Of a stretch of 64,000 nt of DNA, positions 53,036-62,713 are shown piece by piece. A model generated the notes under the pieces. It saw nothing but the letters and a program-made list of their open reading frames with translations, did no database searches and had not been told where the DNA came from. The position numbers and the translations under genes are program-made. Numbering within the stretch: position 1 is the stretch's first letter; each line of letters starts with the position of its first letter. Origin of the DNA: Bacteroides sp. (lineage in GTDB: Bacteria; Bacteroidota; Bacteroidia; Bacteroidales; Bacteroidaceae); the NCBI RefSeq assembly GCF_030151085.1, contig NZ_JASLER010000006.1, forward strand, positions 1 to 64,000. The letters run 5' to 3'.

Positions 53036-54052
53036 TTATTTGTGGAAAGATAAAACTAATTCTAATAAATTTTCAATAGAAGTAACTCTTACTGAATCTT
53101 TTCCCGGATAATTGAAGACAAAACTACCATCCCCTTTCAAATCTCCTGTCTCAATATAGATCTCCGATTCAATATTACGGTTTGCCAAAATACCATTTCG
53201 CTGGAGTGCTTTACGCACCATAGCATATTTTTGGCCATGTCCCACCAGTCTTATTTGGAAAGTATATTCATTATCTACCCGGAACAAGCCTGTCTCCAAA
53301 TCGAACACAATTCCTTTACGTGCGAAGAAGTTACTAAGACTACCATTCAAGGAGAGATCTTCAGGAGTACCAATTGTCACTCCGTTCACTTTATCCATTA
53401 ACCAGATTTTATCAGCTATCTGCAAGGCTAGTTCCAAATCGTGGGTAGAAAGAAAAATTGTTTTATCCGTCTGACGACTTAAATGATGCAGCAATTGCAT
53501 CATTTCTACTTTACTGGGAAAATCGAGGAAAGCAGTGGGCTCATCAAGATAAATAACAGGAGTTTCCTGGGCAAGCGCCTTGGCTATCATCACTTTTTGC
53601 CGTTCGCCGTCACTCAAAGTATGAACCATGCGATGCGTTAAATGCGGAATACCCACTAGGGTGATGGAACGCTCCACCACTTCTTTATCCTCTTTGGAAA
53701 GCGTTCCCCAAAAACCTGTATACGGACTACGTCCCAAACCTATCAACTCTATGACAGACATATTGCGAATATCACATTTTTCCGTCAAAACCACACTGAT
53801 AACTCGTGAAAGCTCTTTATCTGTATAATCGCCAATTTCTTTTCCCTGTATACTTATTTTTCCATCCAATTTGGGCTGAAAGGCTGACAACGTGCGGAGC
53901 AGTGTAGACTTCCCCACTCCATTAGCACCCAACAAGCAAGTCAATTCACCACTATTAATATCAGCACAAATGCCACTTGCTACTACTTTCACATCTCCTT
54001 TTCCGGGATATCCGATAGAGAGATTGTCTATATGTATAGTTCCTCTATTCAT
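53036..54052 (-). CDS. btuD: BtuD/FecE-type ABC importer ATPase with C-terminal extension
   Basis: The ATPase core (residues about 1-250) has Walker A '[17 protein letters not shown]', the signature '[17 protein letters not shown]' and Walker B '[13 protein letters not shown]', with the 'STHDLELAL' switch. About 85 further residues follow ('[29 protein letters not shown]...'), giving 338 residues against about 250-260 for BtuD. The extra domain looks like a small alpha/beta fold and may be regulatory. The gene overlaps the permease end by 8 bases. Cobalamin or heme/siderophore specificity cannot be decided from this subunit. Confidence 0.85.
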   Translation of the reverse strand: MNRGTIHIDNLSIGYPGKGDVKVVASGICADINSGELTCLLGANGVGKSTLLRTLSAFQPKLDGKISIQGKEIGDYTDKELSRVISVVLTEKCDIRNMSVIELIGLGRSPYTGFWGTLSKEDKEVVERSITLVGIPHLTHRMVHTLSDGERQKVMIAKALAQETPVIYLDEPTAFLDFPSKVEMMQLLHHLSRQTDKTIFLSTHDLELALQIADKIWLMDKVNGVTIGTPEDLSLNGSLSNFFARKGIVFDLETGLFRVDNEYTFQIRLVGHGQKYAMVRKALQRNGILANRNIESEIYIETGDLKGDGSFVFNYPGKDSVRVTSIENLLELVLSFHK

Positions 54053-55085
54053 TTATTTCTCCTTTTCTTTTTCTAAAAAGTACGGAAGCTACTACCGGCG
54101 CACCAACCAAAGCAGTTACAGAATTAACGGGTAAAGCTCCTTCAAATCCCGGCATGCGGGCAATCAAATTACAAACTAATGCCAAGGCTGCCCCTACCAG
54201 CAGAGTAGAAGGCATCAATATCCGATGATCAGAAGTATGAAAGATTGCACGGCACAAATGAGGCACTGCCAATCCCACAAACATAATCGGACCGCAATAT
54301 GCAGTCACAATTGCGACCAATACCCCGGAGCAAGAAATGACCAACAATCTAGCCCGCTTAATATTCAGCCCTAAATTACGTGCATACCCATCCCCCAAAA
54401 GTAATAGATTCATTGTCTTTATCAACAAGAAGGATAAAGGCAACAAAACAAGCATAATACACACAAATAATATCATTTGATCACCAGAAACACGGGCAAA
54501 ACTACCTAATCCCCAAATAACGTATGCCCGAATGTCTTCTTCTACACTGAAATATTTCAATACACCGATTACAGCACTTGCTACATATCCTATCATTACG
54601 CCGATAATAAGCAGCGTCACATTTCCTTTTACCTTTTGAGAAACATAAACGATAAGTGCCATTACAGCCAATGCGCCGATAATAGCAGCAATAGATAAGG
54701 CAACCTCACCCATATATCCTAATCGGCTCAACGCCACTCCGCCCATAGCACCGGAAAGAAGTACTACGCAAGCTACTCCCAAACTGGCTCCTGAACTAAT
54801 ACCGAGAACAGAAGGACCTGCCAATGGATTACGGAACACCGTTTGCATTTGTAGTCCACTCACCGAAAGCCCCGCTCCTGCTACCAATGCTGTCAATGCC
54901 TGTGGCACACGCGATTTCCAGATAATATTCTGCCAAATAATAGATTCATCCGTATTTCCCCACAATATATTCCACACAGAACGGAACGGAATATGAACAG
55001 ATCCTAAAAGCAGATTCAGTAGAAAAAACAGAAAGATAGATGCCAATAACAGCAACATTAATAGAATTGTTGGCCTTTTCATCAT
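54045..55085 (-). CDS. btuC: BtuC/FecCD-type ABC importer permease
   Basis: The permease (346 aa) has about ten helices and the family features 'SLGVACVVLLSGAMGG', 'GLSVSGLQMQTVFRNPLAGPSVLGISSGASLG' and 'CGPIMFVGLAVPHLCRAIFHTSDHRILMPSTLLVGAALALVCNLIAR', which contains the conserved cytoplasmic EAA-like loop. The ATG at 55085 overlaps the stop of the binding protein as ATGA; a second ATG follows directly. It carries cobalamin, heme or ferric chelates across the inner membrane. Confidence 0.9.
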   Translation of the reverse strand: MMKRPTILLMLLLLASIFLFFLLNLLLGSVHIPFRSVWNILWGNTDESIIWQNIIWKSRVPQALTALVAGAGLSVSGLQMQTVFRNPLAGPSVLGISSGASLGVACVVLLSGAMGGVALSRLGYMGEVALSIAAIIGALAVMALIVYVSQKVKGNVTLLIIGVMIGYVASAVIGVLKYFSVEEDIRAYVIWGLGSFARVSGDQMILFVCIMLVLLPLSFLLIKTMNLLLLGDGYARNLGLNIKRARLLVISCSGVLVAIVTAYCGPIMFVGLAVPHLCRAIFHTSDHRILMPSTLLVGAALALVCNLIARMPGFEGALPVNSVTALVGAPVVASVLFRKRKGEINE

Positions 55086-56242
55086 TTCAGACGCTCATAG
55101 TAAGTGGGTTGATAATCAGGTAAAAGGTCGGGATGAAAAGCATGAATCAAATCTTCCAATACAACTTCAGGTTCCATTGGCATACTTTCATAGAAAGGCT
55201 TCTCACGCATGTTACAATAAACCACCCCTTTTTCACGAAATGCACGAAAATCGGCATAACGAGGATCAAGAGATTTTAAAGCATCATACGTAAATGTACC
55301 ATCATAGCTGTTGACAATTCGCCAAAAATCGGCGCTTTCTGCTTGACTGTATACGGTCTCAAAATCCAAAGTAACACCTCCTGAACGAGGATCATCTTTC
55401 AAAAAATAGTCTGCACCCGCATCACGGAAAAGCTCGGCAAGGAAACTCTTTCCACCCACGGCGTACCAATTACCACCACGTATTTCACCACTAAAGACAA
55501 CAGGACGCTTCTTTACATTGGCGGCCATTCCTTTCAATTCATTATACCGCTTCTCAATAGCTTTAAACTTGACATTCGCTTCCGCCTCCTGACCAATAAA
55601 CATACCCACAAATTTAATCCATTCTGCCTGACCGAGCGGAGTCATTTCTTTATATCCCAAATGTGGAACCAATGGTATGCCTATTTCACGCATGGCATCA
55701 TAGCCACCACGTTTGAAAGGAGAAATAAAGATAACACCCGGATTCATGCTCATAACCACCTCATTATCAAAATTTCCTTCAATGCCGATTTTAGCGGTTT
55801 TACCCGATTTTAACCGTTCATTCATCTCTTGGTTGAAAAGATGGCGTGTACTGGTTATACCTACTATATGGTCACATGCTTCCAAGCGAATAAAATTGGA
55901 GAGTTGTAAGGAAGTCATACAAATAGTTTTATCTACGGGAGTTTCTATCACCGTATAATCAGCAGGAAGGTCAACAGGTTTCGTTCCTTTGGGTACTAAA
56001 GCATAATGAAAAGTATTACTACTTTCTTTCTGAGGATCCTGTATGTCCACCAATCGGATATGATCAGAAAGATATTTTACTGTATAACCTTTTGCATATA
56101 AAGGAACGATTGTAGTAGTTGAATCAGATATAGCATTTGCAGTAGAAGTAGTTTCAGCAAATGATTGTTTGGGCTTTGAGCCACAAGCTGTTAAACACAA
56201 TACAAAAAAGAGAACTGTGGCGATAACCGATATTCTAGTCAT
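55082..56242 (-). CDS. btuF: ABC importer substrate-binding lipoprotein (BtuF/FepB-like)
   Basis: From the ATG at 56242 the protein has 386 residues with a lipoprotein signal peptide ending 'CLTAC' (Cys20). The TroA-like fold has 'ICMTSLQLSNFIRLEACDHIVGITS', 'AKIGIEGNFDNEVVMSMNPGVIFIS' and 'MTPLGQAEWIKFVGMFIGQE', as in BtuF and siderophore-binding proteins. It starts the three-gene importer operon. There is no riboswitch in the 102 bases upstream, which weakens but does not exclude a cobalamin role. Confidence 0.8.
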   Translation of the reverse strand: MTRISVIATVLFFVLCLTACGSKPKQSFAETTSTANAISDSTTTIVPLYAKGYTVKYLSDHIRLVDIQDPQKESSNTFHYALVPKGTKPVDLPADYTVIETPVDKTICMTSLQLSNFIRLEACDHIVGITSTRHLFNQEMNERLKSGKTAKIGIEGNFDNEVVMSMNPGVIFISPFKRGGYDAMREIGIPLVPHLGYKEMTPLGQAEWIKFVGMFIGQEAEANVKFKAIEKRYNELKGMAANVKKRPVVFSGEIRGGNWYAVGGKSFLAELFRDAGADYFLKDDPRSGGVTLDFETVYSQAESADFWRIVNSYDGTFTYDALKSLDPRYADFRAFREKGVVYCNMREKPFYESMPMEPEVVLEDLIHAFHPDLLPDYQPTYYERLK

Positions 56243-56344
56243 GATTAGTTGAGCTTTAAAAAGAATTCGAGTGCAATATTCGGCAATTTTGGGGAGATAC
56301 ACAAACCCATCTCCAATTAATTACCGGATATTACACCCAAATGA

Positions 56345-57700
56345 TCAAAAACTCATCAAATCATTCAATGCTTCACTCATACTAGGGTGGGTAAAGATAA
56401 AATCTCGTAGAAAAGTATACTCTTGTCCAGTCTTCATTGCCATAGCTATCAAATTGATAATTTCACTGGAATCCGGTCCAAACAATGTACAACCAACTAT
56501 CCTATCAGTATTTGCATCCACTACAACCTTGAATAAACCATTGGTATCCCCCAAAGTTCTGGCACGTGGAATAGCAGCTACCGGCAATTTATTCACCTTT
56601 ATATTCATACCCTTCCTTAGGGCATCCTCCTCGCTCATGCCAATACGTGAAAGCGGAGGATCAATAAATACCGAATAACTTACGGGATCTCTATCGGAAA
56701 CTTTACGTTCACCGGCTCCGAACAAATCTTCACGTAAAATTCGGTAGTCATCCAAAGAAATATAAGTAAACTGTAAACCACCTTTCACATCACCGATGGC
56801 ACGAATATTCGGATTAGTAGTTTGCAAATGTTCATTTACTATGATAGCCCCCCGTTCATTAACTTCAACGCCGGCTTTTTCCAAATTCAATCCTGCTGTA
56901 TTCGGACGGCGCCCGGTAGCTAACAAGACAGCATCAGCTTCTATTTGAAATTCTTCATTAATAACTGCATCCTTATAAATAATAATAGAATCTTTTATGG
57001 ACTGCACCTGTGCATTCAAACGAAAAGTAATGCCTTTCTGCTCTAAAACCTGCTGAACGCTCGCTGCAATATCACGATCTTCTCTCGAAATCAATTCCGA
57101 ATAACCTTCAAGTACAGTCACTCTGGAACCAAAAGAAGCATACATGGAGGCAAATTCCAAACCTATATATCCACCACCCACAATAACCAAATGCGACGGT
57201 AACTCGGTTAATTCCATAATAGTAGTACTGGTATACACTTTCGGATTACCCACAACTCCTTCAATAGACGGAACAGTAGTTTCCGCACCGGTATTAATAA
57301 ATATCTGTGAAGATTGTAGTTGTAGAGTTTCCTCTCCTATCTTTACTTCTACAATATCAGGATCGGCAAAAGAACCGATACCGGTATATACCGATATATG
57401 AGGATTATCAGCAAGATTATGATAATTCTTTTGACGCAAGAAAGAAGTTACATCCTCCTTAGTTGCAATAGATTGGCGATAATATTCCTTCTTTTCTTCC
57501 CACGAAGCATTTTTATCGGCCAATTTTGCCGCATGTACTAAGGTCTTAGTCGGAATACAACCTATGTTGATACATGTACCTCCATACATTTTATCCGAAC
57601 GTTCTATCATAGCAACTGAATGATTCCGCTTTGCCAGTTCAGCAGCTAGCGTCTTACCGCCTTTTCCGAATCCTATGATAATGGCATCATACTGTTTCAT
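56345..57700 (-). CDS. rclA: RclA-like flavin disulfide oxidoreductase
   Basis: This 451-residue protein is a pyridine-nucleotide-disulfide oxidoreductase with the FAD loop 'IIIGFGKGGKTLAAELAKR' and the redox pair in 'GGTCINIGCIPTKTLVHAAK' (Cys43, Cys48). This sequence is nearly identical to that of E. coli RclA, a reactive-chlorine-induced Cu(II) reductase. The NAD(P)H loop 'IVGGGYIGLEFASMYASFG' and a dimerisation domain ending 'IFTHPSMSEALNDLMSF' complete it. It lies 4 bases after the RclC-like gene, with an AraC regulator upstream, reproducing the rcl arrangement. Mercuric reductase-like alternatives lack the RclA-type active-site sequence. Confidence 0.88.
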   Translation of the reverse strand: MKQYDAIIIGFGKGGKTLAAELAKRNHSVAMIERSDKMYGGTCINIGCIPTKTLVHAAKLADKNASWEEKKEYYRQSIATKEDVTSFLRQKNYHNLADNPHISVYTGIGSFADPDIVEVKIGEETLQLQSSQIFINTGAETTVPSIEGVVGNPKVYTSTTIMELTELPSHLVIVGGGYIGLEFASMYASFGSRVTVLEGYSELISREDRDIAASVQQVLEQKGITFRLNAQVQSIKDSIIIYKDAVINEEFQIEADAVLLATGRRPNTAGLNLEKAGVEVNERGAIIVNEHLQTTNPNIRAIGDVKGGLQFTYISLDDYRILREDLFGAGERKVSDRDPVSYSVFIDPPLSRIGMSEEDALRKGMNIKVNKLPVAAIPRARTLGDTNGLFKVVVDANTDRIVGCTLFGPDSSEIINLIAMAMKTGQEYTFLRDFIFTHPSMSEALNDLMSF

Positions 57701-57704
57701 TATT

Positions 57705-58295
57705 CTATTTCTTTAGTTGATTCAATACTCTTTTTGCACTGTCTGACAATACAACAATAGCTCCGGCAAGAATAGCCGTATCCTTAATAACCAGACGTCC
57801 TGCTCCTGTTAACAATGGAAAACCATGCTCTCCGCTTCCTAAATCGGGTACCCACACTTCAGGAGTTGTCACAAGGAAAGAGAGCGTGCCAATAGTCATG
57901 ATGATAGCTAATGTAGCACCTATCAATCCTATTTTAGGAGAGAAAACACCTAGAAATGTAAGAATACCGATCGCCATAATGAGAATACCTAAACCATGAG
58001 AAAAGCCGTACGTATTATTCTCTACATGCCATTGGTGTTTCACTTCGTTAAACTCGCCCTCTTTCAGTTTATATTCTTTATATTCCGGCGCATTTTTTGT
58101 ATAGAAGAAGCTCATAAAAGGACTATTGGCAACAAAAGGTACTATACCTTCTGCTTCATAATTCCAGAATTTCAAACCTCCAATCCATAGAAAAATAATT
58201 AATATAGATACGCGGATTAAATTGATTCCCAACTTTTGAGTAGAAGCTGCAATGCTCAGAGCAGACATAAACAGGTTTTGCAATTTTGTTTTCAT
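57705..58295 (-). CDS. rclC: DUF417/RclC-like membrane protein
   Basis: This 196-residue membrane protein has four helices, with 'INLIRVSILIIFLWIGGLKFWNYEAEGIVPFVANSPFMSFFY' (about 24-66), 'HGLGILIMAIGILTFLGVF', 'GLIGATLAIIMTIGTLSFLVTTPEVW' and 'LLTGAGRLVIKDTAILAGAIVVLSDSA'. This is the DUF417 family of E. coli RclC (YkgB). It directly precedes the RclA-like gene in the same transcript. Its molecular role is unknown. Confidence 0.9.
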   Translation of the reverse strand: MKTKLQNLFMSALSIAASTQKLGINLIRVSILIIFLWIGGLKFWNYEAEGIVPFVANSPFMSFFYTKNAPEYKEYKLKEGEFNEVKHQWHVENNTYGFSHGLGILIMAIGILTFLGVFSPKIGLIGATLAIIMTIGTLSFLVTTPEVWVPDLGSGEHGFPLLTGAGRLVIKDTAILAGAIVVLSDSAKRVLNQLKK

Positions 58296-58382
58296 TTTTA
58301 TTCTTGTTTTAGTTAGTTCTTAAAACGACTTATTTTTTGTTTTTGCAAAGTTCCCTGTTTTTCGTCATGCACAAAATAGCAA

Positions 58383-59240
58383 TTATTCCGCAATAGTTGG
58401 CAATTCTTCCCGTTGTACCCTTTTTTTATAATCCGAGACACTTTCTCCTGCCATTTTCTTAAAGAAACGACTAAAAGTAGCCAGATCTTCAAAGCCTAAA
58501 ATGGCACCAATTTCTTTAGCGCTCTTATTGGTATATAGCAGTAATCTCTTAGCCTCTGCCTCTATCCGTTCATGAATAACCTTCAGTGGAGAAGGAAGTC
58601 CGCAAGATGCAAACAAATTGGAGAGTGTTTTAGGAGAGCGGCAAAGAATATCGGCATAATCCTGTACCTGCTTCTTCTCTTTAAAATTCTGATCTACCAA
58701 TACATAATATTGACGGATTATATCGAATGTTTTTTCATTATCCCCTGCCACATCAAACTTCTGACGGGCAATACGTGTACAGGTTATGATGAAACGTTTC
58801 AGTACAATCCGTAGCATTTCTTCCTGAAGATTATCTTCTACGGCAGACTCCTGACGGAAAATTCGAACAATATCACGTAAGTTATAGGATTGTTCCTCTG
58901 AAAGCTTCAAGCGCATTATTTTAGACGAACCATAGAAAAGAAAACCATTACACGACACCTCATTATCATGACCGTAAATACAATAGAAATTGCTATTGAA
59001 TACAAAGGTTAAGTATTCACCTTTCACTTCTATTACTTCCAAATGATGCAAAGGGGTTAACGTAACAATTTCATCTTTAATAAGGCACATTGGGATATGA
59101 TCTACCTCGATTGACAAAGTGCCACTCTGTACCCAAATAAATTTGTATAAGGTTTTATCGCGTTTCAAAGATGTATTTTCATGAAAATGGTAAGTCATGG
59201 CTATATTACCATCTAAACGGGTATTGAATTGGTAGTCCAT
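58383..59240 (-). CDS. AraC-family transcriptional regulator
   Basis: From the ATG at 59240 the protein has 285 residues. The C-terminal HTH pair is clear: 'YADILCRSPKTLSNLFASCG' and 'SAKEIGAILGFEDLATFSRFFKKMAGESVSDYKK' (about 190-275). The N-terminal half is a cupin-like sensing domain beginning 'HFHENTSLKRDKTLYKFIWVQSGTLSIEVD'. A minus-strand TATCTTTG at 59267-59274 lies inside the longer open frame, confirming the shorter start. It lies 87 bases upstream of the RclC-RclA genes and probably controls them, as RclR does in E. coli. Confidence 0.9.
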   Translation of the reverse strand: MDYQFNTRLDGNIAMTYHFHENTSLKRDKTLYKFIWVQSGTLSIEVDHIPMCLIKDEIVTLTPLHHLEVIEVKGEYLTFVFNSNFYCIYGHDNEVSCNGFLFYGSSKIMRLKLSEEQSYNLRDIVRIFRQESAVEDNLQEEMLRIVLKRFIITCTRIARQKFDVAGDNEKTFDIIRQYYVLVDQNFKEKKQVQDYADILCRSPKTLSNLFASCGLPSPLKVIHERIEAEAKRLLLYTNKSAKEIGAILGFEDLATFSRFFKKMAGESVSDYKKRVQREELPTIAE

Positions 59241-59266
59241 AAATAGTTTTATTTGATAGAATTCAA

Positions 59267-59274
59267 CAAAGATA
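59267..59274 (-). promoter_or_regulatory. -7 promoter element of the AraC regulator gene
   Basis: The minus strand reads TATCTTTG 26 bases before the ATG at 59240, which decides the start codon. Confidence 0.6.
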
Positions 59275-59362
59275 AACAATATCTTGCTTACTACCGATTA
59301 TTTACTCACTTTTGCACCCGCATTATCTTAATTTTATTTTTAATTCCAAACATATAAATAAA

Positions 59363-60070
59363 ATGCATCCAATAACATTTGTATCTCTCGGTCCCGGCGA
59401 ACCGGAACTAATTACTATAAAAGGATTGAAAGCTTTACAAGCAGCCGACTACATTTTTTGCCCCGAAACCCAAACACGGGACGGACGCACCGTTTCGCGT
59501 GCAGCTGATATCATGCAACAACTGGATATCCATGAAAGCAGTATTCATCGCTTTGCTCTTCCTATGAGCAAACAACGTAAAAATGCAATGGACGCTTATG
59601 ACCGGGTTTACGAAGAAACACTCCTGCTATATAAGGATAATAAAAAAGTATGTATCGTTGCCGAGGGAGATGCCGGATTCTACTCTTCCATACACTATGT
59701 CTTCGACAAACTGCAAGCAGACAACATTCCCGTAACACATATAGCAGGCATTCCAGCTTTCATAGCTGCCGGTGCATTAGGAGGATTACACGTTGCCAGC
59801 CAAGAAGAGCGCCTGACTGTAATTCCCGGTATTACCACAGTCGAAGAAATTGAGAAATTGATTAGTGAAAAGAGTGTAATTGTTATTATGAAGCTATCGC
59901 AATGTGCTGACGAAGTACACCGTTGTATCCGTTTGCATCCAGAATACAGTTACCACTATTTTGAGAATATAGGTACTTCGAATGAAAAATACCTGAACGA
60001 TAACAAGCAAATCGAGGCTTTGTCCTATCCCTATTTTTCATTGTTAATCATCCGTTCTGATACCTTTTGA
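59363..60070 (+). CDS. cbiL: Cobalt-precorrin-2 C20-methyltransferase
   Basis: From the ATG at 59363 the enzyme has 235 residues. 'ITFVSLGPGEPELITIKGLKALQAADYIFCPETQTRDGRTVSRAADIM' and 'VCIVAEGDAGFYSSIHYVFDKL' are the SAM-binding and active-site regions of CobI/CbiL, and 'VIVIMKLSQCADEV' is the late conserved strand. It methylates C20 of (cobalt-)precorrin-2, the step before CbiH. It completes the methyltransferase set but is 11 kb away from the cassette; an upstream TTG would only add a leader-like stretch. Confidence 0.93.
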   Translation: MHPITFVSLGPGEPELITIKGLKALQAADYIFCPETQTRDGRTVSRAADIMQQLDIHESSIHRFALPMSKQRKNAMDAYDRVYEETLLLYKDNKKVCIVAEGDAGFYSSIHYVFDKLQADNIPVTHIAGIPAFIAAGALGGLHVASQEERLTVIPGITTVEEIEKLISEKSVIVIMKLSQCADEVHRCIRLHPEYSYHYFENIGTSNEKYLNDNKQIEALSYPYFSLLIIRSDTF

Positions 60071-60124
60071 GACTGATTTAATACATTTTCGCACACTGTA
60101 AGTACTAATTTCATGAAAATAGGC

Positions 60125-60132
60125 TACCTTTG
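60125..60132 (+). promoter_or_regulatory. -7 promoter element of the DUF1573 gene
   Basis: TACCTTTG matches TAnnTTTG 30 bases before the start codon. Confidence 0.65.
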
Positions 60133-60161
60133 TCCCCGTTGAATATAAAAAAGATAAGAAC

Positions 60162-60557
60162 ATGAAGAAACTCGTTTTTTATATGATGATGATGGTCTTG
60201 AGCATTAGCTATGCATCTGCACAAGCTAAGGCTGACATTAAGTTTGATAAGACCACACATGATTTCGGTACATTCTCCGAAAACAACCCGATTGTAAGCT
60301 GCACATTTACGTTCAAAAACATAGGTGATGCCCCATTAGTAATTCATCAGGCTGTAGCATCTTGTGGATGCACGGTTCCTGAGTATACACAAGAGCCCAT
60401 CTTACCTGGAAAATCAGGAACGGTCAAAGTGACTTATAACGGTACAGGCAAATATCCGGGACATTTCAAAAAATCCATTACTTTGCGCACGAATGCCAAG
60501 ACGGAAATGATGAGATTATTTGTAGAAGGCGATATGACAGCAAAAGATGCGAAATAA
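60162..60557 (+). CDS. Secreted DUF1573-domain protein
   Basis: This 131-residue protein has a signal peptide (about 1-20, 'SYASAQ') and a single DUF1573 immunoglobulin-like domain: 'FDKTTHDFGTFSENNPIVSCTFTFKNIGDAPLVIHQAVASCGCTVPEY' with the conserved CGC, then 'PGKSGTVKVTYNGTGKYPGHFKKSITL'. Such proteins are abundant secreted factors in Bacteroidetes with no proven role. It stands alone, with a promoter in front and a terminator behind. Confidence 0.93.
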   Translation: MKKLVFYMMMMVLSISYASAQAKADIKFDKTTHDFGTFSENNPIVSCTFTFKNIGDAPLVIHQAVASCGCTVPEYTQEPILPGKSGTVKVTYNGTGKYPGHFKKSITLRTNAKTEMMRLFVEGDMTAKDAK

Positions 60558-60578
60558 GCGTTTTTACAGTATAGAATG

Positions 60579-60609
60579 AAGGAGAATTTTTCAATTCTCC
60601 TTTTTTTTT
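60579..60609 (+). terminator. Rho-independent terminator after the DUF1573 gene
   Basis: AAGGAGAATT (60579-60588) pairs perfectly with AATTCTCCTT (60593-60602) around a 4-base loop, followed by an uninterrupted T-run. Confidence 0.93.
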
Positions 60610-60699
60610 GCTTTCTTTGTCTCAAAAGTAGAAATAGATTGATTAATAATATATCTAATTGCATAAAATCGAATCATAAAAACATAAAACTACAAAATC

Positions 60700-62691
60700 A
60701 TGAAGCAAGAAGAAGATCAATTTACCGGATTACCGGAAAATGCATTTCGTGAACTAAAGCCAGGTGAGGTATACAATCCCTTAATGAGTCCTGATAAAAA
60801 ATATCCGGAAGTAAATGCTTGGTCAGTCTCATGGGGTATTTGTATGGCAATCCTCTTTTCAGCTGCCGCAGCCTATCTGGGACTTAAGGTCGGGCAAGTA
60901 TTTGAAGCAGCCATCCCCATCGCCATCATTGCCGTAGGAGTATCCGGAGCGGCAAAGCGTAAAAATGCACTTGGCGAAAACGTCATAATCCAGTCTATCG
61001 GCGCCAGTTCGGGCGTTATTGTAGCAGGAGCTATTTTCACCTTACCTGCTTTATATATTCTCCAAGAATCCTATCCCAAAGAAATCACCGTAACCTTCAC
61101 ACAAGTATTTATCAGTTCTCTGTTGGGAGGTGTACTGGGTATTCTATTCCTGATTCCTTTTCGAAAATATTTTGTAAGTGACATGCATGGTAAATATCCT
61201 TTCCCCGAAGCCACAGCAACTACACAAGTGCTCGTTTCCGGAGAGAAAAGCGGCAGTCAGGCAAAACCTTTGCTGATGGCAGGTATTATCGGTGGTCTTT
61301 ACGATTTCATTGTAGCAACATTCGGTTGGTGGAATGAAAACTTCACTACCCGTGTCTGCGGTTTCGGCGAAATGGTGGCAGAAAAAGCAAAGTTGGTATT
61401 TAAAGTAAATACGGGTGCTGCCGTTCTTGGTTTGGGTTATATTGTCGGATTAAAATATGCATCAATCATTTGTGCCGGCTCGCTTGCAGTATGGTGGATT
61501 ATTATCCCCGGAATGTCAATGATTTGGGGAGACAGTGTATTAAATCAATGGAATCCTGAAATTACGGCAACTGTTGGATCCATGGCACCGGAACTAATAT
61601 TCAAATATTATGCTAAAAGTATCGGTATCGGAGGCATTGCCATGGCCGGTATTATCGGTATCATCAAATCATGGGGAATCATTAAGAGTGCTGTAGGATT
61701 GGCTGCTAAAGAAATGGGTGGTAAATCTAATATAGAAGCTTCTGTGAAGCGCACTCAACGGGACATCCCGATGAAGATTATTGCCATTGGTTCCATTATT
61801 ACTTTGATATTGGTAACGTTGTTCTTCTATTTTGATGTTATGCAAGGCAATTTGTTGCATACCATTGTAGCTATTGTATTGGTTGCCGGTATTGCTTTTC
61901 TTTTTACTACTGTTGCCGCTAATGCTATTGCCATTGTAGGAACAAATCCGGTTTCCGGTATGACCTTGATGACTTTGATCCTGGCATCTGTAGTTATGGT
62001 AGCTGTTGGTCTGAAAGGTCCTGAAGGTATGGTTGCTGCACTTGTAATGGGAGGCGTTGTTTGTACGGCTTTGTCTATGGCAGGTGGCTTTATTACGGAT
62101 TTAAAAATCGGTTACTGGCTGGGAAGCACACCAGCCAAGCAGGAAGCATGGAAATTCCTTGGAACCATTGTTTCTGCTGCTACTGTTGGAGGCGTAATGA
62201 TTATCCTGAATAAGACATACGGTTTTACCAGTGGACAACTAGCAGCACCGCAAGCCAATGCAATGGCTGCCGTTATCGAACCATTGATGAATGGTGTAGG
62301 TGCTCCATGGTTACTATATGGCATTGGTGCTGTGCTTGCCATTGTATTGAACTTCTGTAAGATTCCGGCACTGGCATTCGCTTTAGGTATGTTTATTCCG
62401 CTGGAACTGAACGTTCCATTGGTAGTGGGTGGTGCCGTCAATTGGTTCGTAACCAGTCGTAGCAAAGACTCTGCTCTCAATACAGAACGTGGCGAAAAAG
62501 GAACATTGCTGGCATCCGGATTTATTGCCGGCGGTGCCCTGATGGGAGTAGTCAGTGCAGCTATGCGTTTCGGGGGTATCAACCTTGTCAACGATGCATG
62601 GGTACAAAACTCCTGGTCTGAAGTACTGGCACTCGGAGCTTACGCCCTTCTGATATTATATTTCATCAAAGCCTCAATGAAAGTCAAATAA
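60700..62691 (+). CDS. OPT-family oligopeptide/metal-chelate transporter
   Basis: This 663-residue protein has about 15 membrane helices. It shows the OPT-family beginning 'PGEVYNPLMSPDKKYPEVNAWSVSWGICMAILFSAAAAYLGLKVGQVFEAAIPIAI', then 'IIQSIGASSGVIVAGAIFTLPALYI', 'GKYPFPEATATTQVLVSGEKSG' and 'FALGMFIPLELNVPLVVGGAVNWFV'. Prokaryotic OPT proteins import peptides or metal-peptide complexes. The following hydrolase gene starts 22 bases after its stop, so the two may be co-transcribed. Confidence 0.94.
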   Translation: MKQEEDQFTGLPENAFRELKPGEVYNPLMSPDKKYPEVNAWSVSWGICMAILFSAAAAYLGLKVGQVFEAAIPIAIIAVGVSGAAKRKNALGENVIIQSIGASSGVIVAGAIFTLPALYILQESYPKEITVTFTQVFISSLLGGVLGILFLIPFRKYFVSDMHGKYPFPEATATTQVLVSGEKSGSQAKPLLMAGIIGGLYDFIVATFGWWNENFTTRVCGFGEMVAEKAKLVFKVNTGAAVLGLGYIVGLKYASIICAGSLAVWWIIIPGMSMIWGDSVLNQWNPEITATVGSMAPELIFKYYAKSIGIGGIAMAGIIGIIKSWGIIKSAVGLAAKEMGGKSNIEASVKRTQRDIPMKIIAIGSIITLILVTLFFYFDVMQGNLLHTIVAIVLVAGIAFLFTTVAANAIAIVGTNPVSGMTLMTLILASVVMVAVGLKGPEGMVAALVMGGVVCTALSMAGGFITDLKIGYWLGSTPAKQEAWKFLGTIVSAATVGGVMIILNKTYGFTSGQLAAPQANAMAAVIEPLMNGVGAPWLLYGIGAVLAIVLNFCKIPALAFALGMFIPLELNVPLVVGGAVNWFVTSRSKDSALNTERGEKGTLLASGFIAGGALMGVVSAAMRFGGINLVNDAWVQNSWSEVLALGAYALLILYFIKASMKVK

Positions 62692-62713
62692 CTTGCTAAA
62701 TGATAGAACGATC

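Noticed and set aside
56243..56344. Possible riboswitch before the BtuFCD-type operon
   Set aside because: The gap is about 100 bases and lacks the aptamer blocks and B12 box seen at the other five sites.
59241..59279. Longer start of the AraC regulator
   Set aside because: A consensus promoter element (59267-59274, minus strand) lies inside the extension.
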